The notes: a model not told the origin generated them from the letters alone. Positions 16,404 to 25,155 are shown, counted from the first letter of the stretch. The stretch: DNA of 52,993 nucleotides from Clostridia bacterium (GCA_900766495.1 CAAFVM010000027.1:1-52993); one strand, 5' to 3'. Program-made: numbers and translations.

Positions 16404-17636
16404 ATGAAATCGCTTAAAGAATTGTACAGAATAGGCGTAGGTCCGTCGTCGTCGCACACGATGGCACCCAACCTTGCCTGCGAAGAAATCAAAAATAAAT
16501 ATAACGGGCAAAGCGGAATAAGTTATTCGGTCGAATTATTCGGTTCGCTTGCCGATACGGGCAAGGGGCACGGAACCGATAAAGCCGTAAAAGCCGCGCT
16601 CGGCGAAAGCACAAAGGTTACGTTTAACCGCACCGTCAGGAAAAAACACCCCAACGTTATGGAGGTTTCGGTTTATTGCGGCGGCGAAAAAATACGCGTG
16701 CATGAAGCCGTAAGCCTCGGCGGCGGGGCGTACTCGCTCGACGGTTATTCGGCGGGCGGCGAAGAGGTGTATCCGCATTCGAGTTTTGCCGAAATAAAGG
16801 CTTATTGCGACGAAAAAAATATTACGCTGTCAAGCTACGTTTTCGAATTCGAGCCGCAGATAAAAGATTATCTTTACGAGGTATGGCGGCGGATGCAGCT
16901 GACAATCGAGGAGGGCTTAAGCACAGAGGGCGTGCTTCCCGGCGGACTGAAAACCGAAAGAAAGGCTAAATATCTTTTCGGAAAAGTCAACGTTTACGAC
17001 GACCCCGCCAACCTTGAAAATATGCTGGTCTGCGCTTACGCGTTTGCCTGCGCCGAACAAAACGCCGCGGGCGGTACCATTGTCACGGCGCCCACCTGCG
17101 GTTCGTGCGGGGTGTTGCCCGCCTGCCTTTATTATATGCAGAAAAAGGCGCGCTACACCGACGACGACATTATCCGCGCGCTTGCCGTCGGCGGAATTTT
17201 CGGCAATTTAATTAAGAAAAACGCTTCTATTTCGGGTGCGGAATGCGGCTGTCAGGCTGAAATAGGCAGCGCATGCTCTATGGCTGCCGCCGCGATTTGC
17301 GCGCTTGAAAATATGAATTCCGAACAGATTGAGTACGCTGCCGAAGTGGCTATGGAACACCACCTTGGGCTTACCTGCGACCCTATTTGCGGGCTTGTTC
17401 AAATACCTTGTATCGAGCGTAACGCGGTTGCCGCAATGCGAGCCATAAACGCCGCCAGGCTTGCCGAATTTTTGTGGGCTACGCGGAAAATTTCTTTCGA
17501 CGGTGTTGTAAAAACCATGTACGCCACGGGCAAAGACCTTAACCGTATGTATAAAGAAACAGGGCGCGGCGGGCTTGCAAAAACCTATAAAAACGCAGGC
17601 AAAAAAACGCCGCGTAAAAACTCGTCAGTAAAGTAA
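16404..17636 (+). CDS. sdaA: L-serine dehydratase, iron-sulfur, single chain
   Basis: 410 residues. The N-terminal part carries the SDH beta domain (SLKELYRIGVGPSSSHTMAP). The C-terminal part carries the alpha domain with APTCGSCGVLP, SGAECGCQAEIGSACSMAAAA and LTCDPICGLVQIPCIERNA, which supply the Cys ligands of the 4Fe-4S cluster. It deaminates L-serine to pyruvate and ammonia. Bacillus and many Clostridia have two separate subunits; here both are in one chain as in E. coli SdaA. The 5' side is unusual: no Shine-Dalgarno site is evident and the 35 bases upstream of the ATG include a MITE end. Confidence 0.93.
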   Translation: MKSLKELYRIGVGPSSSHTMAPNLACEEIKNKYNGQSGISYSVELFGSLADTGKGHGTDKAVKAALGESTKVTFNRTVRKKHPNVMEVSVYCGGEKIRVHEAVSLGGGAYSLDGYSAGGEEVYPHSSFAEIKAYCDEKNITLSSYVFEFEPQIKDYLYEVWRRMQLTIEEGLSTEGVLPGGLKTERKAKYLFGKVNVYDDPANLENMLVCAYAFACAEQNAAGGTIVTAPTCGSCGVLPACLYYMQKKARYTDDDIIRALAVGGIFGNLIKKNASISGAECGCQAEIGSACSMAAAAICALENMNSEQIEYAAEVAMEHHLGLTCDPICGLVQIPCIERNAVAAMRAINAARLAEFLWATRKISFDGVVKTMYATGKDLNRMYKETGRGGLAKTYKNAGKKTPRKNSSVK

Positions 17637-17643
17637 AAAACGG

Positions 17644-17674
17644 GCTATAAGTCGATTAACGCGCGTTTCGCAAC
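17644..17674 (+). repeat. TATAAG-GTTAAC dispersed repeat, copy 5
   Basis: Core TATAAGTCGATTAAC at 17646-17660, then GCGCGTTTCGCAAC. It is the best representative of the family, 9 bp after the serine dehydratase stop. Confidence 0.8.
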
Positions 17675-17710
17675 AGAAAAGTCGGCTTTTTAATTGCAAG
17701 GGGGGAAAGT

Positions 17711-18883
17711 ATGTTTACGCTGCTTGCAAAAAAAATTATAAAAAATTATAAAGATTATTCCGACCCCGCCGTGCGCGAAAAGTACGGGCTTTTGTCGGGC
17801 GTGGTGGGCATAATTTTAAACCTTATGCTTGCTTCGGCTAAAGCCGTGGTCGGGTTTTTGTCAGGCTCTATTTCGATATTTGCCGACGCGTTGAACAACT
17901 TTACCGACGCGGGCTCTTCCATAGTGACTTACGTGGGTTTTAAACTTTCGGCAAAGCAGGGCGACCGCGAGCATCCGTTCGGGCACGGCAGAATGGAATA
18001 CGTTTCCGGGCTTATTGTTTCGATGCTTATATTCTTCGTGGGCTTCGAACTTATAAAAAGCTCGGCGGAAAAGATTTTTGCGCCCGAACCCACAAAATTT
18101 TCTATAACTCTCGTAATAATTCTTGTAGTTTCGGTGCTTGTTAAATTGTATATGTTTGCCTATAACGCGGCTACGGCGAAAAAAATAAACTCCGCCGCGA
18201 TGCGCGCAACCGCGCTTGACAGCGTTACCGACTGCATAGCCACCACCGTGGTTTTGATTTCCGCGCTTATCGATAAGTGGACGGGACTTAACGTGGACGC
18301 GTACGCGGGCTTGCTCGTCGCGCTGTTCATTATTTGGACGGGCGTTCAGTCGGCGAAAGAAACCATAGGCTTACTTGTGGGCGACGCGCCCGACCCAAAA
18401 CTTGTGCGCGAAATAGAAAAAACGGTTATGTCGGACGATTGCGTTTTAGGCTTGCACGACCTTATGGTTCACAGTTACGGCGCGGGCAAGAATTTTATTT
18501 CGCTTCACGCCGAGGTTTCGGCTGACGAAGATATTTTAACCGCGCACGACCGCATAGATAATCTGGAGCGCGAGCTTGAAAAAAAGTTCAACTGCGTTGC
18601 CGTAATTCATATGGACCCCGTTGCGGGAGACGAACGCACCGCCGAGGTTAAAAGCGAAGTTGTGGGTTGGCTTAAAGAAATTAATCCGAAATACACTCTG
18701 CACGATTTCAGGATTGTTGAGGGACCCACGCATACAAATTTGATTTTCGACGTGGTTGTTCCGCCAGACGACGAAAGTTCGCCTAAAAAAATTATTGCGG
18801 AGCTTGAAGAAAAAATTAAAAGCAAAAACCAGACTTACAATTTGATTTGTCAGGTAGAAAAAGCCTACGCTTACGACGAGTAA
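17711..18883 (+). CDS. Cation diffusion facilitator (CDF) metal transporter
   Basis: 390 residues with about six membrane segments in the first 210. It carries the CDF metal-site motifs FADALNNFTDAGSS (Asp pair in TM2), HPFGHGRMEY and DSVTDC (TM5). Residues about 215-300 are the cytoplasmic dimerisation domain (HDLMVHSYGAGKNFISLHAEV, VIHMDP). A further C-terminal region to residue 390 extends beyond a minimal CDF, as in several clostridial members. It exports Zn2+, Fe2+, Mn2+ or similar against protons; the metal is not readable. AGGGGGGA precedes the ATG. Confidence 0.9.
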   Translation: MFTLLAKKIIKNYKDYSDPAVREKYGLLSGVVGIILNLMLASAKAVVGFLSGSISIFADALNNFTDAGSSIVTYVGFKLSAKQGDREHPFGHGRMEYVSGLIVSMLIFFVGFELIKSSAEKIFAPEPTKFSITLVIILVVSVLVKLYMFAYNAATAKKINSAAMRATALDSVTDCIATTVVLISALIDKWTGLNVDAYAGLLVALFIIWTGVQSAKETIGLLVGDAPDPKLVREIEKTVMSDDCVLGLHDLMVHSYGAGKNFISLHAEVSADEDILTAHDRIDNLERELEKKFNCVAVIHMDPVAGDERTAEVKSEVVGWLKEINPKYTLHDFRIVEGPTHTNLIFDVVVPPDDESSPKKIIAELEEKIKSKNQTYNLICQVEKAYAYDE

Positions 18884-18969
18884 ATCTTAAGCGGCGAATA
18901 ACGGAAAAATAACGGCGTGAAACAGATTACCGCGCGTATATAAAAAACGGCGCGGTTGAATGAAAAAAT

Positions 18970-20130
18970 ATGGAAAACAATTTCGATATAAAAAAATACG
19001 ATAAAAAAGTTGCGCTCGGCTATAAAAAAATTGCCGAGCTGAATTTTAGCGGCAAAAATATAAGTGCGATAGCTTCTCTTTTGTGCGCCGAGCTTTATTT
19101 TTACGGCGCGCTTAAAAAAATACCCGAAAACGCCGAAAACGTTGCCGCCGCTCTGCGCGAGAAAACCGCCGACTGCAAAAATTCGCTTACCCGTGAAAAC
19201 GCTTTTTCTTATTCGGAGGCTTTGTTTGCCTTAACCGAATATTACGCGGCGTTCGGGGGCGACGACGAACGGCTGTCTGCCGTTAAAATTGCCGAAGCGT
19301 TCGCCGAAAAGTTTGCTTTCGAGGCGGCAGATGAAAAAAAGAACGGCGGAGTGAACGGCGAAACGGCGTGCGGGCTTTTTTATTCCGATTGCGACGAAAA
19401 GGCTTTTGCTTGCATGCGCGGGTTTGTAGATTATACCTGCGTTTTCGGCGATAAAAAACTTACGGGTTTAATCGGCTGCGGGATAAATGCGTTTTCCTCG
19501 CGCGATATAAAAGGCGAGGATTTCTCGCTTTTGTCGGCGGTAAGGTTTCTCGAGGGGGCTTTGGCTTACTCGGTATATTCCGGCGACGGCGGGCTTACGG
19601 GTTTTGTGGCTTCGCTTGCCGAAAGATGCTTTGCCTGCGGGCTGGGGCTTAATTATTCGGCTAAAAAAAGTTTTGCTCAAACCGAGGGACAAAGCGATAC
19701 CGCGGCTGCCGCTTCGCTTTTTTCGCTATATTTAAAGTTGTATTCTATAAGCGGTGAAACCAAATTCCGCGACTACGCCCGCAGGTTGTGGTTTAACGGC
19801 TTGCAGTTTTGCCAGCGTGAAGACGGCGGCGCGGGGGAGGACTTTCTGGTTACAAAAGAAAACCCGGAGCTTAAAGTTGCTACTTACGAAGACTTTACGG
19901 CTTCCTGTTTATATTCCGAAGCGCTTTGCGCGTATGCTGCGAACAAAAAATATTTCGAAAATTTCGGCGACGGAATAACCCGCGACCGACTTGGCAGAAT
20001 TTTTATGGGCGATAAACTTTTTGTGCGCGACCAAAGCGGATTTTTCGGAAAAGACCTTATAGAGGTGCCCACGATGACCGCGTTCGATAAAGAAACCGCG
20101 CTTCAATTAAGGCTTAAAGTTTGTTTTTGA
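18970..20130 (+). CDS. Hypothetical protein, possibly an alpha/alpha-toroid fold
   Basis: 386 residues, cytoplasmic, with no signal peptide. It is alpha-helical with repeated small-residue helices (for example EALFALTEYYAAFGG, RFLEGALAYSVYSGDG, AAAASLFSLYLKLYSISGETKFRDYARRL). The spacing and the style of the sequence suggest a six-hairpin glycosidase-like alpha/alpha toroid, but no catalytic signature was identified. It is unusually Cys-rich (more than ten). No clear ribosome binding site precedes the ATG. Not recognised. Confidence 0.5.
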   Translation: MENNFDIKKYDKKVALGYKKIAELNFSGKNISAIASLLCAELYFYGALKKIPENAENVAAALREKTADCKNSLTRENAFSYSEALFALTEYYAAFGGDDERLSAVKIAEAFAEKFAFEAADEKKNGGVNGETACGLFYSDCDEKAFACMRGFVDYTCVFGDKKLTGLIGCGINAFSSRDIKGEDFSLLSAVRFLEGALAYSVYSGDGGLTGFVASLAERCFACGLGLNYSAKKSFAQTEGQSDTAAAASLFSLYLKLYSISGETKFRDYARRLWFNGLQFCQREDGGAGEDFLVTKENPELKVATYEDFTASCLYSEALCAYAANKKYFENFGDGITRDRLGRIFMGDKLFVRDQSGFFGKDLIEVPTMTAFDKETALQLRLKVCF

Positions 20131-20147
20131 TGTTTACGATATATAAT

Positions 20148-20179
20148 AAAAAGGCTGCCTTTTATGACAGTCTTTTTTT
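20148..20179 (+). terminator. Intrinsic terminator
   Basis: AAGGCTG (20151-20157) pairs with CAGTCTT (20168-20174), one G-T pair, with a T run to 20179. It ends the gene at 18970-20130. Confidence 0.7.
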
Positions 20180-20201
20180 GTATATAAAAAAGTAAAAGCC
20201 T

Positions 20202-20233
20202 CTGTATAGGTCGATTAACGGGCATTTTGCGGA
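20202..20233 (+). repeat. TATAAG-GTTAAC dispersed repeat, copy 6
   Basis: TATAGGTCGATTAAC at 20205-20219, then GGGCATTTTGCGGA. It lies between two convergent genes. Confidence 0.65.
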
Positions 20234-20263
20234 GTAAAAAAGGTTTGCGTAAAAGTTAACGTT

Positions 20264-21052
20264 TTATTTCAGCGAAACGAAAAATTCGCGCGGTGGCTTG
20301 TTATATTCGTTTTTGAAACAGCGGTAAAACGTTGAAAGGCTGTTGAACCCGTGTTTAAAGCAAAGGTCGGTAACGCTTTGCTTGTCCGTGCTTGCTTCGG
20401 AAATTATTTTTTTAAGCCTTACCGAGTTTAAATATCCGCAAAAATCGGCGCCTACGTGGCGGTTGAAAACGTTGCTCATATAGTTGCGCGAATATCCGAA
20501 CGTTTTCGCAAGCGAATCGAGGGTTAAATTTTCGGCGTGGTTGTCGTCGATATAGGTTAGGATTTTCTTCGTAAGGTTAAGCTCGTTTTTCTCGTCTTTT
20601 TCAATAACGCCCGCTTTGCCCGAAATGGCGTAAAGCAGAGCGGTAGCCAAACCGCGGCTTACGTTTTCGTTTTTGCTGTATTTTTCAATCGCGTAAAAAA
20701 GCGGTTTTATTTCTTGGCAAAACGCTTTGTCGGTTATAACCGGAGATTTTAATTTTTTGTGCGAAAAGTTAAGCTCGTAGTCGCAAAAATACTCCTGCGG
20801 AATAACGAGGACTATTTGTTTCGCGTTTTTGCATGGCGAGTAAACGTGCGCGTCGTAGGCAAGAGAAACCACCACGTTGTCGCTTGAAACCGAAAATTCT
20901 TCGTCGTTGACGCTCACCCGCTTGTCGTTCGCTTCAAGCACGTAAAGCAGTTCGATTTTTGCGTGAAAATGAGCTATGCAAACCTTGTCGTTGTCGTCGG
21001 AAAGGTATATTTCTTTTGAAGAATCCTGCAAGTATTCGTATTCGCCGTTCAT
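20264..21052 (-). CDS. AraC-family transcriptional regulator
   Basis: 262 residues from the ATG at 21052, which has AAAGGAAG upstream; an in-frame TTG at 21076 is a weaker choice. The N-terminal part is a cupin-like sensing domain (about 15-150) and the last 100 residues carry the double helix-turn-helix of AraC regulators, with the signature LCFKHGFNSLSTFYRCFKNEY near the end. It probably senses a sugar or similar ligand. It is divergent from the histidine phosphatase gene, which it may regulate, though no operator was identified. Confidence 0.85.
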   Translation of the reverse strand: MNGEYEYLQDSSKEIYLSDDNDKVCIAHFHAKIELLYVLEANDKRVSVNDEEFSVSSDNVVVSLAYDAHVYSPCKNAKQIVLVIPQEYFCDYELNFSHKKLKSPVITDKAFCQEIKPLFYAIEKYSKNENVSRGLATALLYAISGKAGVIEKDEKNELNLTKKILTYIDDNHAENLTLDSLAKTFGYSRNYMSNVFNRHVGADFCGYLNSVRLKKIISEASTDKQSVTDLCFKHGFNSLSTFYRCFKNEYNKPPREFFVSLK

Positions 21053-21214
21053 TTTTGTTTGCTTCCTTTTTTGCAATAGTTAAGAGCTTTAATAAAACTT
21101 GCCGTTAAATTCGGCGGGTTTTTCTCAAATTTTACAATAAACAATAAAGTTTTGTCAAGTTCCTTATGTTTTTTTGTTTAAAAAGCCTAAAATGCGGCGG
21201 GCGGCGGGTTTGGC

Positions 21215-21244
21215 TTGACAAAATTGTGCGGCGTAGTGTAATAT
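21215..21244 (+). promoter_or_regulatory. Promoter of the histidine phosphatase gene
   Basis: TTGACA (21215-21220) and TAATAT (21239-21244), 18-bp spacer, about 80 bp before the start. Confidence 0.65.
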
Positions 21245-21323
21245 TGATTTTGTTTGAAAGATATTAAGTTTGCCGCTCGGTGAAACTGCCGTTTTACGGA
21301 ATTCGGGCGAAAAGGAAAAATAG

Positions 21324-22043
21324 ATGAAATTACTTATTATAAGGCACGGCGACCCCGATTACGAACACGACGACCTTACCGAAAAGGGCGTTTCGGAAGC
21401 AACCGCTCTTTCGGAATGGATTGAAAAGCAGGGCGTAACCGCCGCATACGTATCGCCGCTGGGCAGAGCCAAACGCACGGCGGAAATAGGTCTTTCGAAA
21501 ACGCATATAAAACCCGAAGAGTTCGGATTTTTGCGCGAGTTCGACGGCAGCGTGAAAAATTATGACGGAACGCTTAAAAATCCTTGTTGGGATTTGCTCC
21601 CCGCATATTACGCAAGCCGCCCCGAGCTTAAAACAGATGCGTGGCTTAAAAGCGAATTGTTTGCGGGAACCGACACCGAAAAAAAGTATAACGCGGTGTG
21701 CGACGGCGTTGATTTAATTTTGCAAAAACACGGCTATAAGCCCGTTAACGGCTATTTGGAAGTAGAAAACGGCAATAAAGACGTAGTTGCGATTTTTTGC
21801 CATTTCGGCGTAGAGTGCGTTATACTTTCGCACCTTACGGGCGTTTCGCCTTATATTTACTGGCAGAATTTTTGCGCTTTGCCCACGGCGGTCACAACGC
21901 TTGTTACCGAAGAACGCCGAGAGGGGGTAGCTTCGCTTCGCTGCCTTTCGTTCGGAAGTACCGAGCATCTTTATAAAGACGGGCAAGAGCCGTCGTTTGC
22001 GGCGCGTTTTCGCGAGAACTGCTTCGACGATACGCGGGCGTAG
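21324..22043 (+). CDS. Histidine phosphatase family protein
   Basis: 239 residues. The start MKLLIIRHGDPDYEHDDLTEKG carries the RHG catalytic motif (phospho-accepting His8). The region YVSPLGRAKRTAE supplies the second phosphate-binding Arg, and the catalytic His is probably in IFCHFGVECV (residues about 157-166). Members of this phosphoglycerate-mutase-like family dephosphorylate varied small molecules; the substrate is unknown. AAAAGG precedes the ATG. A copy of the dispersed TATAAG-GTTAAC repeat lies inside the coding sequence and encodes part of HGYKPVNGYL. Confidence 0.85.
   Translation: MKLLIIRHGDPDYEHDDLTEKGVSEATALSEWIEKQGVTAAYVSPLGRAKRTAEIGLSKTHIKPEEFGFLREFDGSVKNYDGTLKNPCWDLLPAYYASRPELKTDAWLKSELFAGTDTEKKYNAVCDGVDLILQKHGYKPVNGYLEVENGNKDVVAIFCHFGVECVILSHLTGVSPYIYWQNFCALPTAVTTLVTEERREGVASLRCLSFGSTEHLYKDGQEPSFAARFRENCFDDTRA
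21732..21757 (+). repeat. TATAAG-GTTAAC repeat copy inside a coding sequence
   Basis: Core TATAAGCCCGTTAAC at 21735-21749 lies in frame within the histidine phosphatase gene, unlike the other copies, which are intergenic. Chance cannot be excluded. Confidence 0.5.
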
Positions 22044-22053
22044 GCGAGGTTAT

Positions 22054-22800
22054 ATGGAATATATATTTTTCGATTGCGAAAGCGCAAACTGCCATACCGA
22101 CGGAAACATTTTCAGCTTCGGCTACGTTATAACCGACGAGAATTTCAACGTGATAAGCGAGCGTTCGGATATACTCGTTAATCCCCGCAAAAATTTCGAG
22201 CCGTATGTAAAAAAGAACATTTTGGCTTACGACATTAAAAGCGTTAAAGCCGCGCCCGATTTTAAAGAGCGGTTCGGCGAAATAACGGAGCTTTTATGTA
22301 AAGACGGTAGGGTGTGCGTGGGCTACGGCGTGGAAAACGACATTAAATTTTTGAAAGGCGATTGCAAAAGATATAAGCTGAAAATGCCCGTTTTTAACGT
22401 GTTCGACGTGCAGAAACTTATAGTGCGCGCTGAAAACAAACCGTTTAAAAAGCTGTCGCTCGAATATGCCGAGCGGTTCGGGAACGATTGCGAACACGCC
22501 CACCGAAGCGATTGCGACGCGTATTTAACCATGCTTGTCGCCCGCGACGTGTGCGAAAAATCGGGGCAATCGCTTGGATATTACGTGGAAACGCAAGCCG
22601 AATACGATAAAAAACAGTACGCCGCGAAAATGCGCGAAAAGCGGCGTAAAGAACGCGAGCGGTTCGAGAAAAAATACGGCAAAGAAACCGACAAAAAAGC
22701 GGCGGATAAAAAGACGACAGGCAGAAAAACGATGCGTAAAAAATTAAACGACGAAAGCAAAAAAACAAGCGAAGAAAAAACGGCGAACGCCGATAACTGA
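22054..22800 (+). CDS. DEDD-type 3'-5' exonuclease
   Basis: 248 residues from the ATG at 22054, chosen because it has GAGG upstream and starts 10 bp after the previous stop. Exonuclease motif I is IFFDCESAN (Asp and Glu), motif II is in GYGVENDIKFLKGD, and motif III is HRSDCDAYLT (His and Asp), as in DnaQ/RNase T-type nucleases. Residues 190-248 are a highly charged Lys/Glu/Arg tail, probably disordered or coiled-coil, that may bind nucleic acid. Probable role: trimming DNA or RNA 3' ends. Confidence 0.82.
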   Translation: MEYIFFDCESANCHTDGNIFSFGYVITDENFNVISERSDILVNPRKNFEPYVKKNILAYDIKSVKAAPDFKERFGEITELLCKDGRVCVGYGVENDIKFLKGDCKRYKLKMPVFNVFDVQKLIVRAENKPFKKLSLEYAERFGNDCEHAHRSDCDAYLTMLVARDVCEKSGQSLGYYVETQAEYDKKQYAAKMREKRRKERERFEKKYGKETDKKAADKKTTGRKTMRKKLNDESKKTSEEKTANADN

Positions 22801-22821
22801 ACTTTTTTTGCGCAAAATATT

Positions 22822-22869
22822 AAAGCGGCGGCAAAATGCAACTCTTTTTGCGTTGCCGCTTGTTTTTTT
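22822..22869 (+). terminator. Intrinsic terminator of the exonuclease gene
   Basis: AAGCGGC (22823-22829) with a small bulge then CAA pairs with TTGCCGCTT (22853-22861), followed by GTTTTTTTA. Confidence 0.7.
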
Positions 22870-22881
22870 ATCGTATTTCTT

Positions 22882-22910
22882 TTGACATTTTGCATAAAAA
22901 ATGTTAATAT
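22882..22910 (+). promoter_or_regulatory. Promoter abutting the ruvX start codon
   Basis: TTGACA (22882-22887), 17-bp spacer, TAATAT (22905-22910). The -10 ends 7 bases before the ATG at 22918, so the mRNA probably starts at or next to the start codon. Confidence 0.75.
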
Positions 22911-22917
22911 ATAACCG

Positions 22918-23337
22918 ATGAAAAGAATTATTTGCTTCGATATAGGCGATAAAAGAATAGGAGTCGCCGTTTCCGACCCGTTCGGCAGTATGGCGTTGCC
23001 GGTAGAAACGTATTATCGCAAGAATTTCGAAACCGACCTTGCGGCTCTTGCGAAAATGGCAGCCGACCGCCCCGCCGACGTGATTGTATGCGGGCTTCCG
23101 CTCAACGTCGACGGTACTCCGAGCGAGCAAACGGCTAAAACGCAATCGTTTGTGGAAGAACTTAAAAAACACACGAACATTCCCATAGAGTTTCAAGACG
23201 AGAGGTATTCCACCAAAGAGGCGCACCGTGTGCTTATTTCACAGAATATGCGCCGCGAAAAACGCAAAAGCTATGTGGATTCGGTTGCCGCTTCATTTAT
23301 TCTGGAAGACTATATGCGGCGAACCGCGGGTAAATAA
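22918..23337 (+). CDS. ruvX: Holliday junction resolvase-like YqgF/RuvX
   Basis: 139 residues, the usual length. RNase H-like fold with the start KRIICFDIGDKRIGVAVSDP (first catalytic Asp), VIVCGLPLNVDGTPSEQ, EFQDERYSTKEA (Glu and Asp) and YVDSVAASFIL (final Asp). It acts in pre-16S rRNA 5' processing and possibly junction cleavage. It sits just upstream of a DUF1292 gene, the usual yrrK-yrzB order in Bacillota. The -10 promoter element ends 7 bases before the ATG and there is no ribosome binding site, so translation is probably leaderless. Confidence 0.93.
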   Translation: MKRIICFDIGDKRIGVAVSDPFGSMALPVETYYRKNFETDLAALAKMAADRPADVIVCGLPLNVDGTPSEQTAKTQSFVEELKKHTNIPIEFQDERYSTKEAHRVLISQNMRREKRKSYVDSVAASFILEDYMRRTAGK

Positions 23338-23388
23338 CGGTTTGAAATTTTGCCTCTCTGCGGATATAAATTTTAATCAAGTAAAAAA

Positions 23389-23416
23389 CGAAAGTGCCGT
23401 TAACGGGCTTATAGAC
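23389..23416 (-). repeat. TATAAG-GTTAAC dispersed repeat, copy 7
   Basis: Reverse orientation; core GTTAACGGGCTTATA at 23399-23413, between ruvX and the DUF1292 gene. Confidence 0.7.
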
Positions 23417-23498
23417 CTGCTTTTTGTTATAAAAACATAAAGCGGCGAATGGCGAAGCGGCAGGTTTTTTAAAATATAATAAAGGTAAGGTAACAAAA

Positions 23499-23930
23499 AT
23501 GGACGAACAAAAAACCGAAAACGTCGCTTGCGAAGAAGAAGACGGCGACCTTGTTGAACTTGTTGACGACGGCGGAAGAGTATTGAAATTTTTCCACGTA
23601 GGGTCGCTTGAACACAAGGAAAAATGGTACGCTTTCTTTATGCCCGCCGAAGAAATCGAGGGCACGAGCGAGGACGAGGTAGTAATATTCAATATTTCCA
23701 AAGACGACAAGGGCGAAGAAGTTCTGCTTCCCGTTGAAGACGAAGCTTTGCTCGAAGAGGTTTACGAAGAATTCTGCCGTCAGATGGACGAAGAAGCCGA
23801 CGCCGCCGAGGCTGCAGAACTCGAGGGGCATTCCTGCGGTTGCTGCTGCGGCTGCTCGCACGAGGAAGAGGAAGAAGAATGCGATTGCGGCGACGAACAT
23901 TGCGGACATTCTCATCATCACCATCATTAA
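23499..23930 (+). CDS. DUF1292 (YrzB-like) protein with Cys/His-rich tail
   Basis: 143 residues. Residues 1-95 are the acidic DUF1292/UPF0473 domain (VELVDDGGRVLKFFHVGSLEH, KWYAFFMPAEE) that commonly follows ruvX. The last 35 residues are unusual: HSCGCCCGCSHEEE, CDCGDEHCGHSHHHHH, with eight Cys and seven or more His, which should bind metal (zinc, nickel or copper). AAGGTAAGG lies before the ATG. Function of the DUF1292 family is unknown. Confidence 0.85.
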   Translation: MDEQKTENVACEEEDGDLVELVDDGGRVLKFFHVGSLEHKEKWYAFFMPAEEIEGTSEDEVVIFNISKDDKGEEVLLPVEDEALLEEVYEEFCRQMDEEADAAEAAELEGHSCGCCCGCSHEEEEEECDCGDEHCGHSHHHHH

Positions 23931-24036
23931 GCAATTTCGCGCGGCAAGGGGGCGTAGTTTTCCGTTTGCCGCGCTTTTGCATATTAGCGCGCTTTTTCGC
24001 GTAATTTACATTGACGTATATTAATCGGGTGTAAAA

Positions 24037-24723
24037 ATGAGTAAAAAAAGCAGAAATTATTTCATAACCGCGGGTGTGTTTTTCGCGGCGTTTTTGCTTC
24101 TTGTAATAGGGCTTAAAACAATAGACGTAGCCGACTGGGAGCTGGGTTCTAAAATCGGATTTTCGTCGCTTAACATAGGTTTTTACAAAGCCACGGGTTA
24201 CAGCGCGGGTTGGCATAACTTAACCGGCAAAGTGGGCTATGCTGTTTTTGCGGTAGCCGCGGCGTTTGTAGGGCTTGCGGTTTATCAGGCAATATCACGC
24301 AAAAGTTTAAAAAAAGTTGACGGCGCGCTTTATGTTCTGGGCGCAAGCTACGTTATAGTCGCTTTTCTTTACGTATTTTTCGATTTGGTCGTGGTAAATT
24401 ACCGCCCGGTTACAATAGAAGATAAACTCGACCCGTCTTTTCCGTCCACCCACACGTTTATGGCTGCGTATATCTGCTCGTCCGCGGCTGTTCTGTGCTT
24501 TAAATATTTTAAAAACGGAACGGTTGCCACGGTTTGCGCGTGCGCGGTATCGCTGCTCGGCGCGTTTATCGTTATAGGCAGAACGCTTTCGGGCGTGCAT
24601 TGGTTTACCGATATTATAGGCGGATTGTTGCTTGCCGGCGCGTTGTTTTTTGCATTTTCAGGTTGCCTCGAAATTTTTTCGAAAAGTGAAAAAGAGCTTG
24701 AACAAACAGAAAAAAACGCTTGA
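24037..24723 (+). CDS. PAP2-family membrane phosphatase
   Basis: 228 residues with about six membrane segments. The PAP2 motifs are present: FPSTHTFMAAY (motif II) and GRTLSGVHWFTDIIGG (motif III, His and Asp of the catalytic site); motif I appears as VVNYRPVTIEDKLDP. It likely dephosphorylates undecaprenyl pyrophosphate or a phosphatidic acid at the outer face of the membrane. The neighbouring small membrane protein follows by about 108 bp. Confidence 0.87.
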   Translation: MSKKSRNYFITAGVFFAAFLLLVIGLKTIDVADWELGSKIGFSSLNIGFYKATGYSAGWHNLTGKVGYAVFAVAAAFVGLAVYQAISRKSLKKVDGALYVLGASYVIVAFLYVFFDLVVVNYRPVTIEDKLDPSFPSTHTFMAAYICSSAAVLCFKYFKNGTVATVCACAVSLLGAFIVIGRTLSGVHWFTDIIGGLLLAGALFFAFSGCLEIFSKSEKELEQTEKNA

Positions 24724-24751
24724 CGGCGCGGTTTTTTATATGTTGCAATGC

Positions 24752-24809
24752 GTAACTAAATAATAACTAAAATATTAAAAACGTACATAACTAAAATATT
24801 AAAAACGTA
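24752..24809. repeat. Short tandem repeat
   Basis: The 22-base unit beginning TAACTAAAATATTAAAAACG appears twice (24764 and 24788), 24 bp apart, after a partial copy at 24752. AT-rich; slipped-strand origin likely. Confidence 0.6.
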
Positions 24810-24831
24810 AGAAAAAATAAGGAACAGGGAA

Positions 24832-25155
24832 ATGAAAATTTTTAGCAGTAAGTTATTTGTTATAATAAGCACGGCAGTTACCGCGGCGCTCGGCGGCGTT
24901 GCGGGGTGGCTGCTCGCGTATCAGCCGAGCGTTAACGGCGCTACTTACGGTCAGATTATGAGCGGATACGGCGGCGTAAGCGGCTTGGTCGAAACAAAAT
25001 ACGTTTTCAGCGCGAAAATCGCGGTAGGGTATTGGCTTCTCGCTTTGGCTATAACCTTTTTGGTGCTGCTCGTTGCCGTTCTTATAAGAAAAATCTATCT
25101 TCGCGAAGCGATTGAAAAACAAGCCGAAGCCGAAGAAACCGGCGATTTAAACTGA
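24832..25155 (+). CDS. Small two-TM membrane protein
   Basis: 107 residues with hydrophobic segments at about 8-29 and 62-85, an external loop between them and a Glu-rich cytoplasmic tail. AAGGAACAGGGA precedes the ATG. I do not recognise the family. It lies 78 bp before the TIR-domain gene and could be co-transcribed with it. Confidence 0.55.
   Translation: MKIFSSKLFVIISTAVTAALGGVAGWLLAYQPSVNGATYGQIMSGYGGVSGLVETKYVFSAKIAVGYWLLALAITFLVLLVAVLIRKIYLREAIEKQAEAEETGDLN

Noticed and set aside
23228..23440. Plus-strand frame of 70 residues after ruvX
   Set aside because: It overlaps the end of ruvX and the dispersed repeat and has no ribosome binding site.
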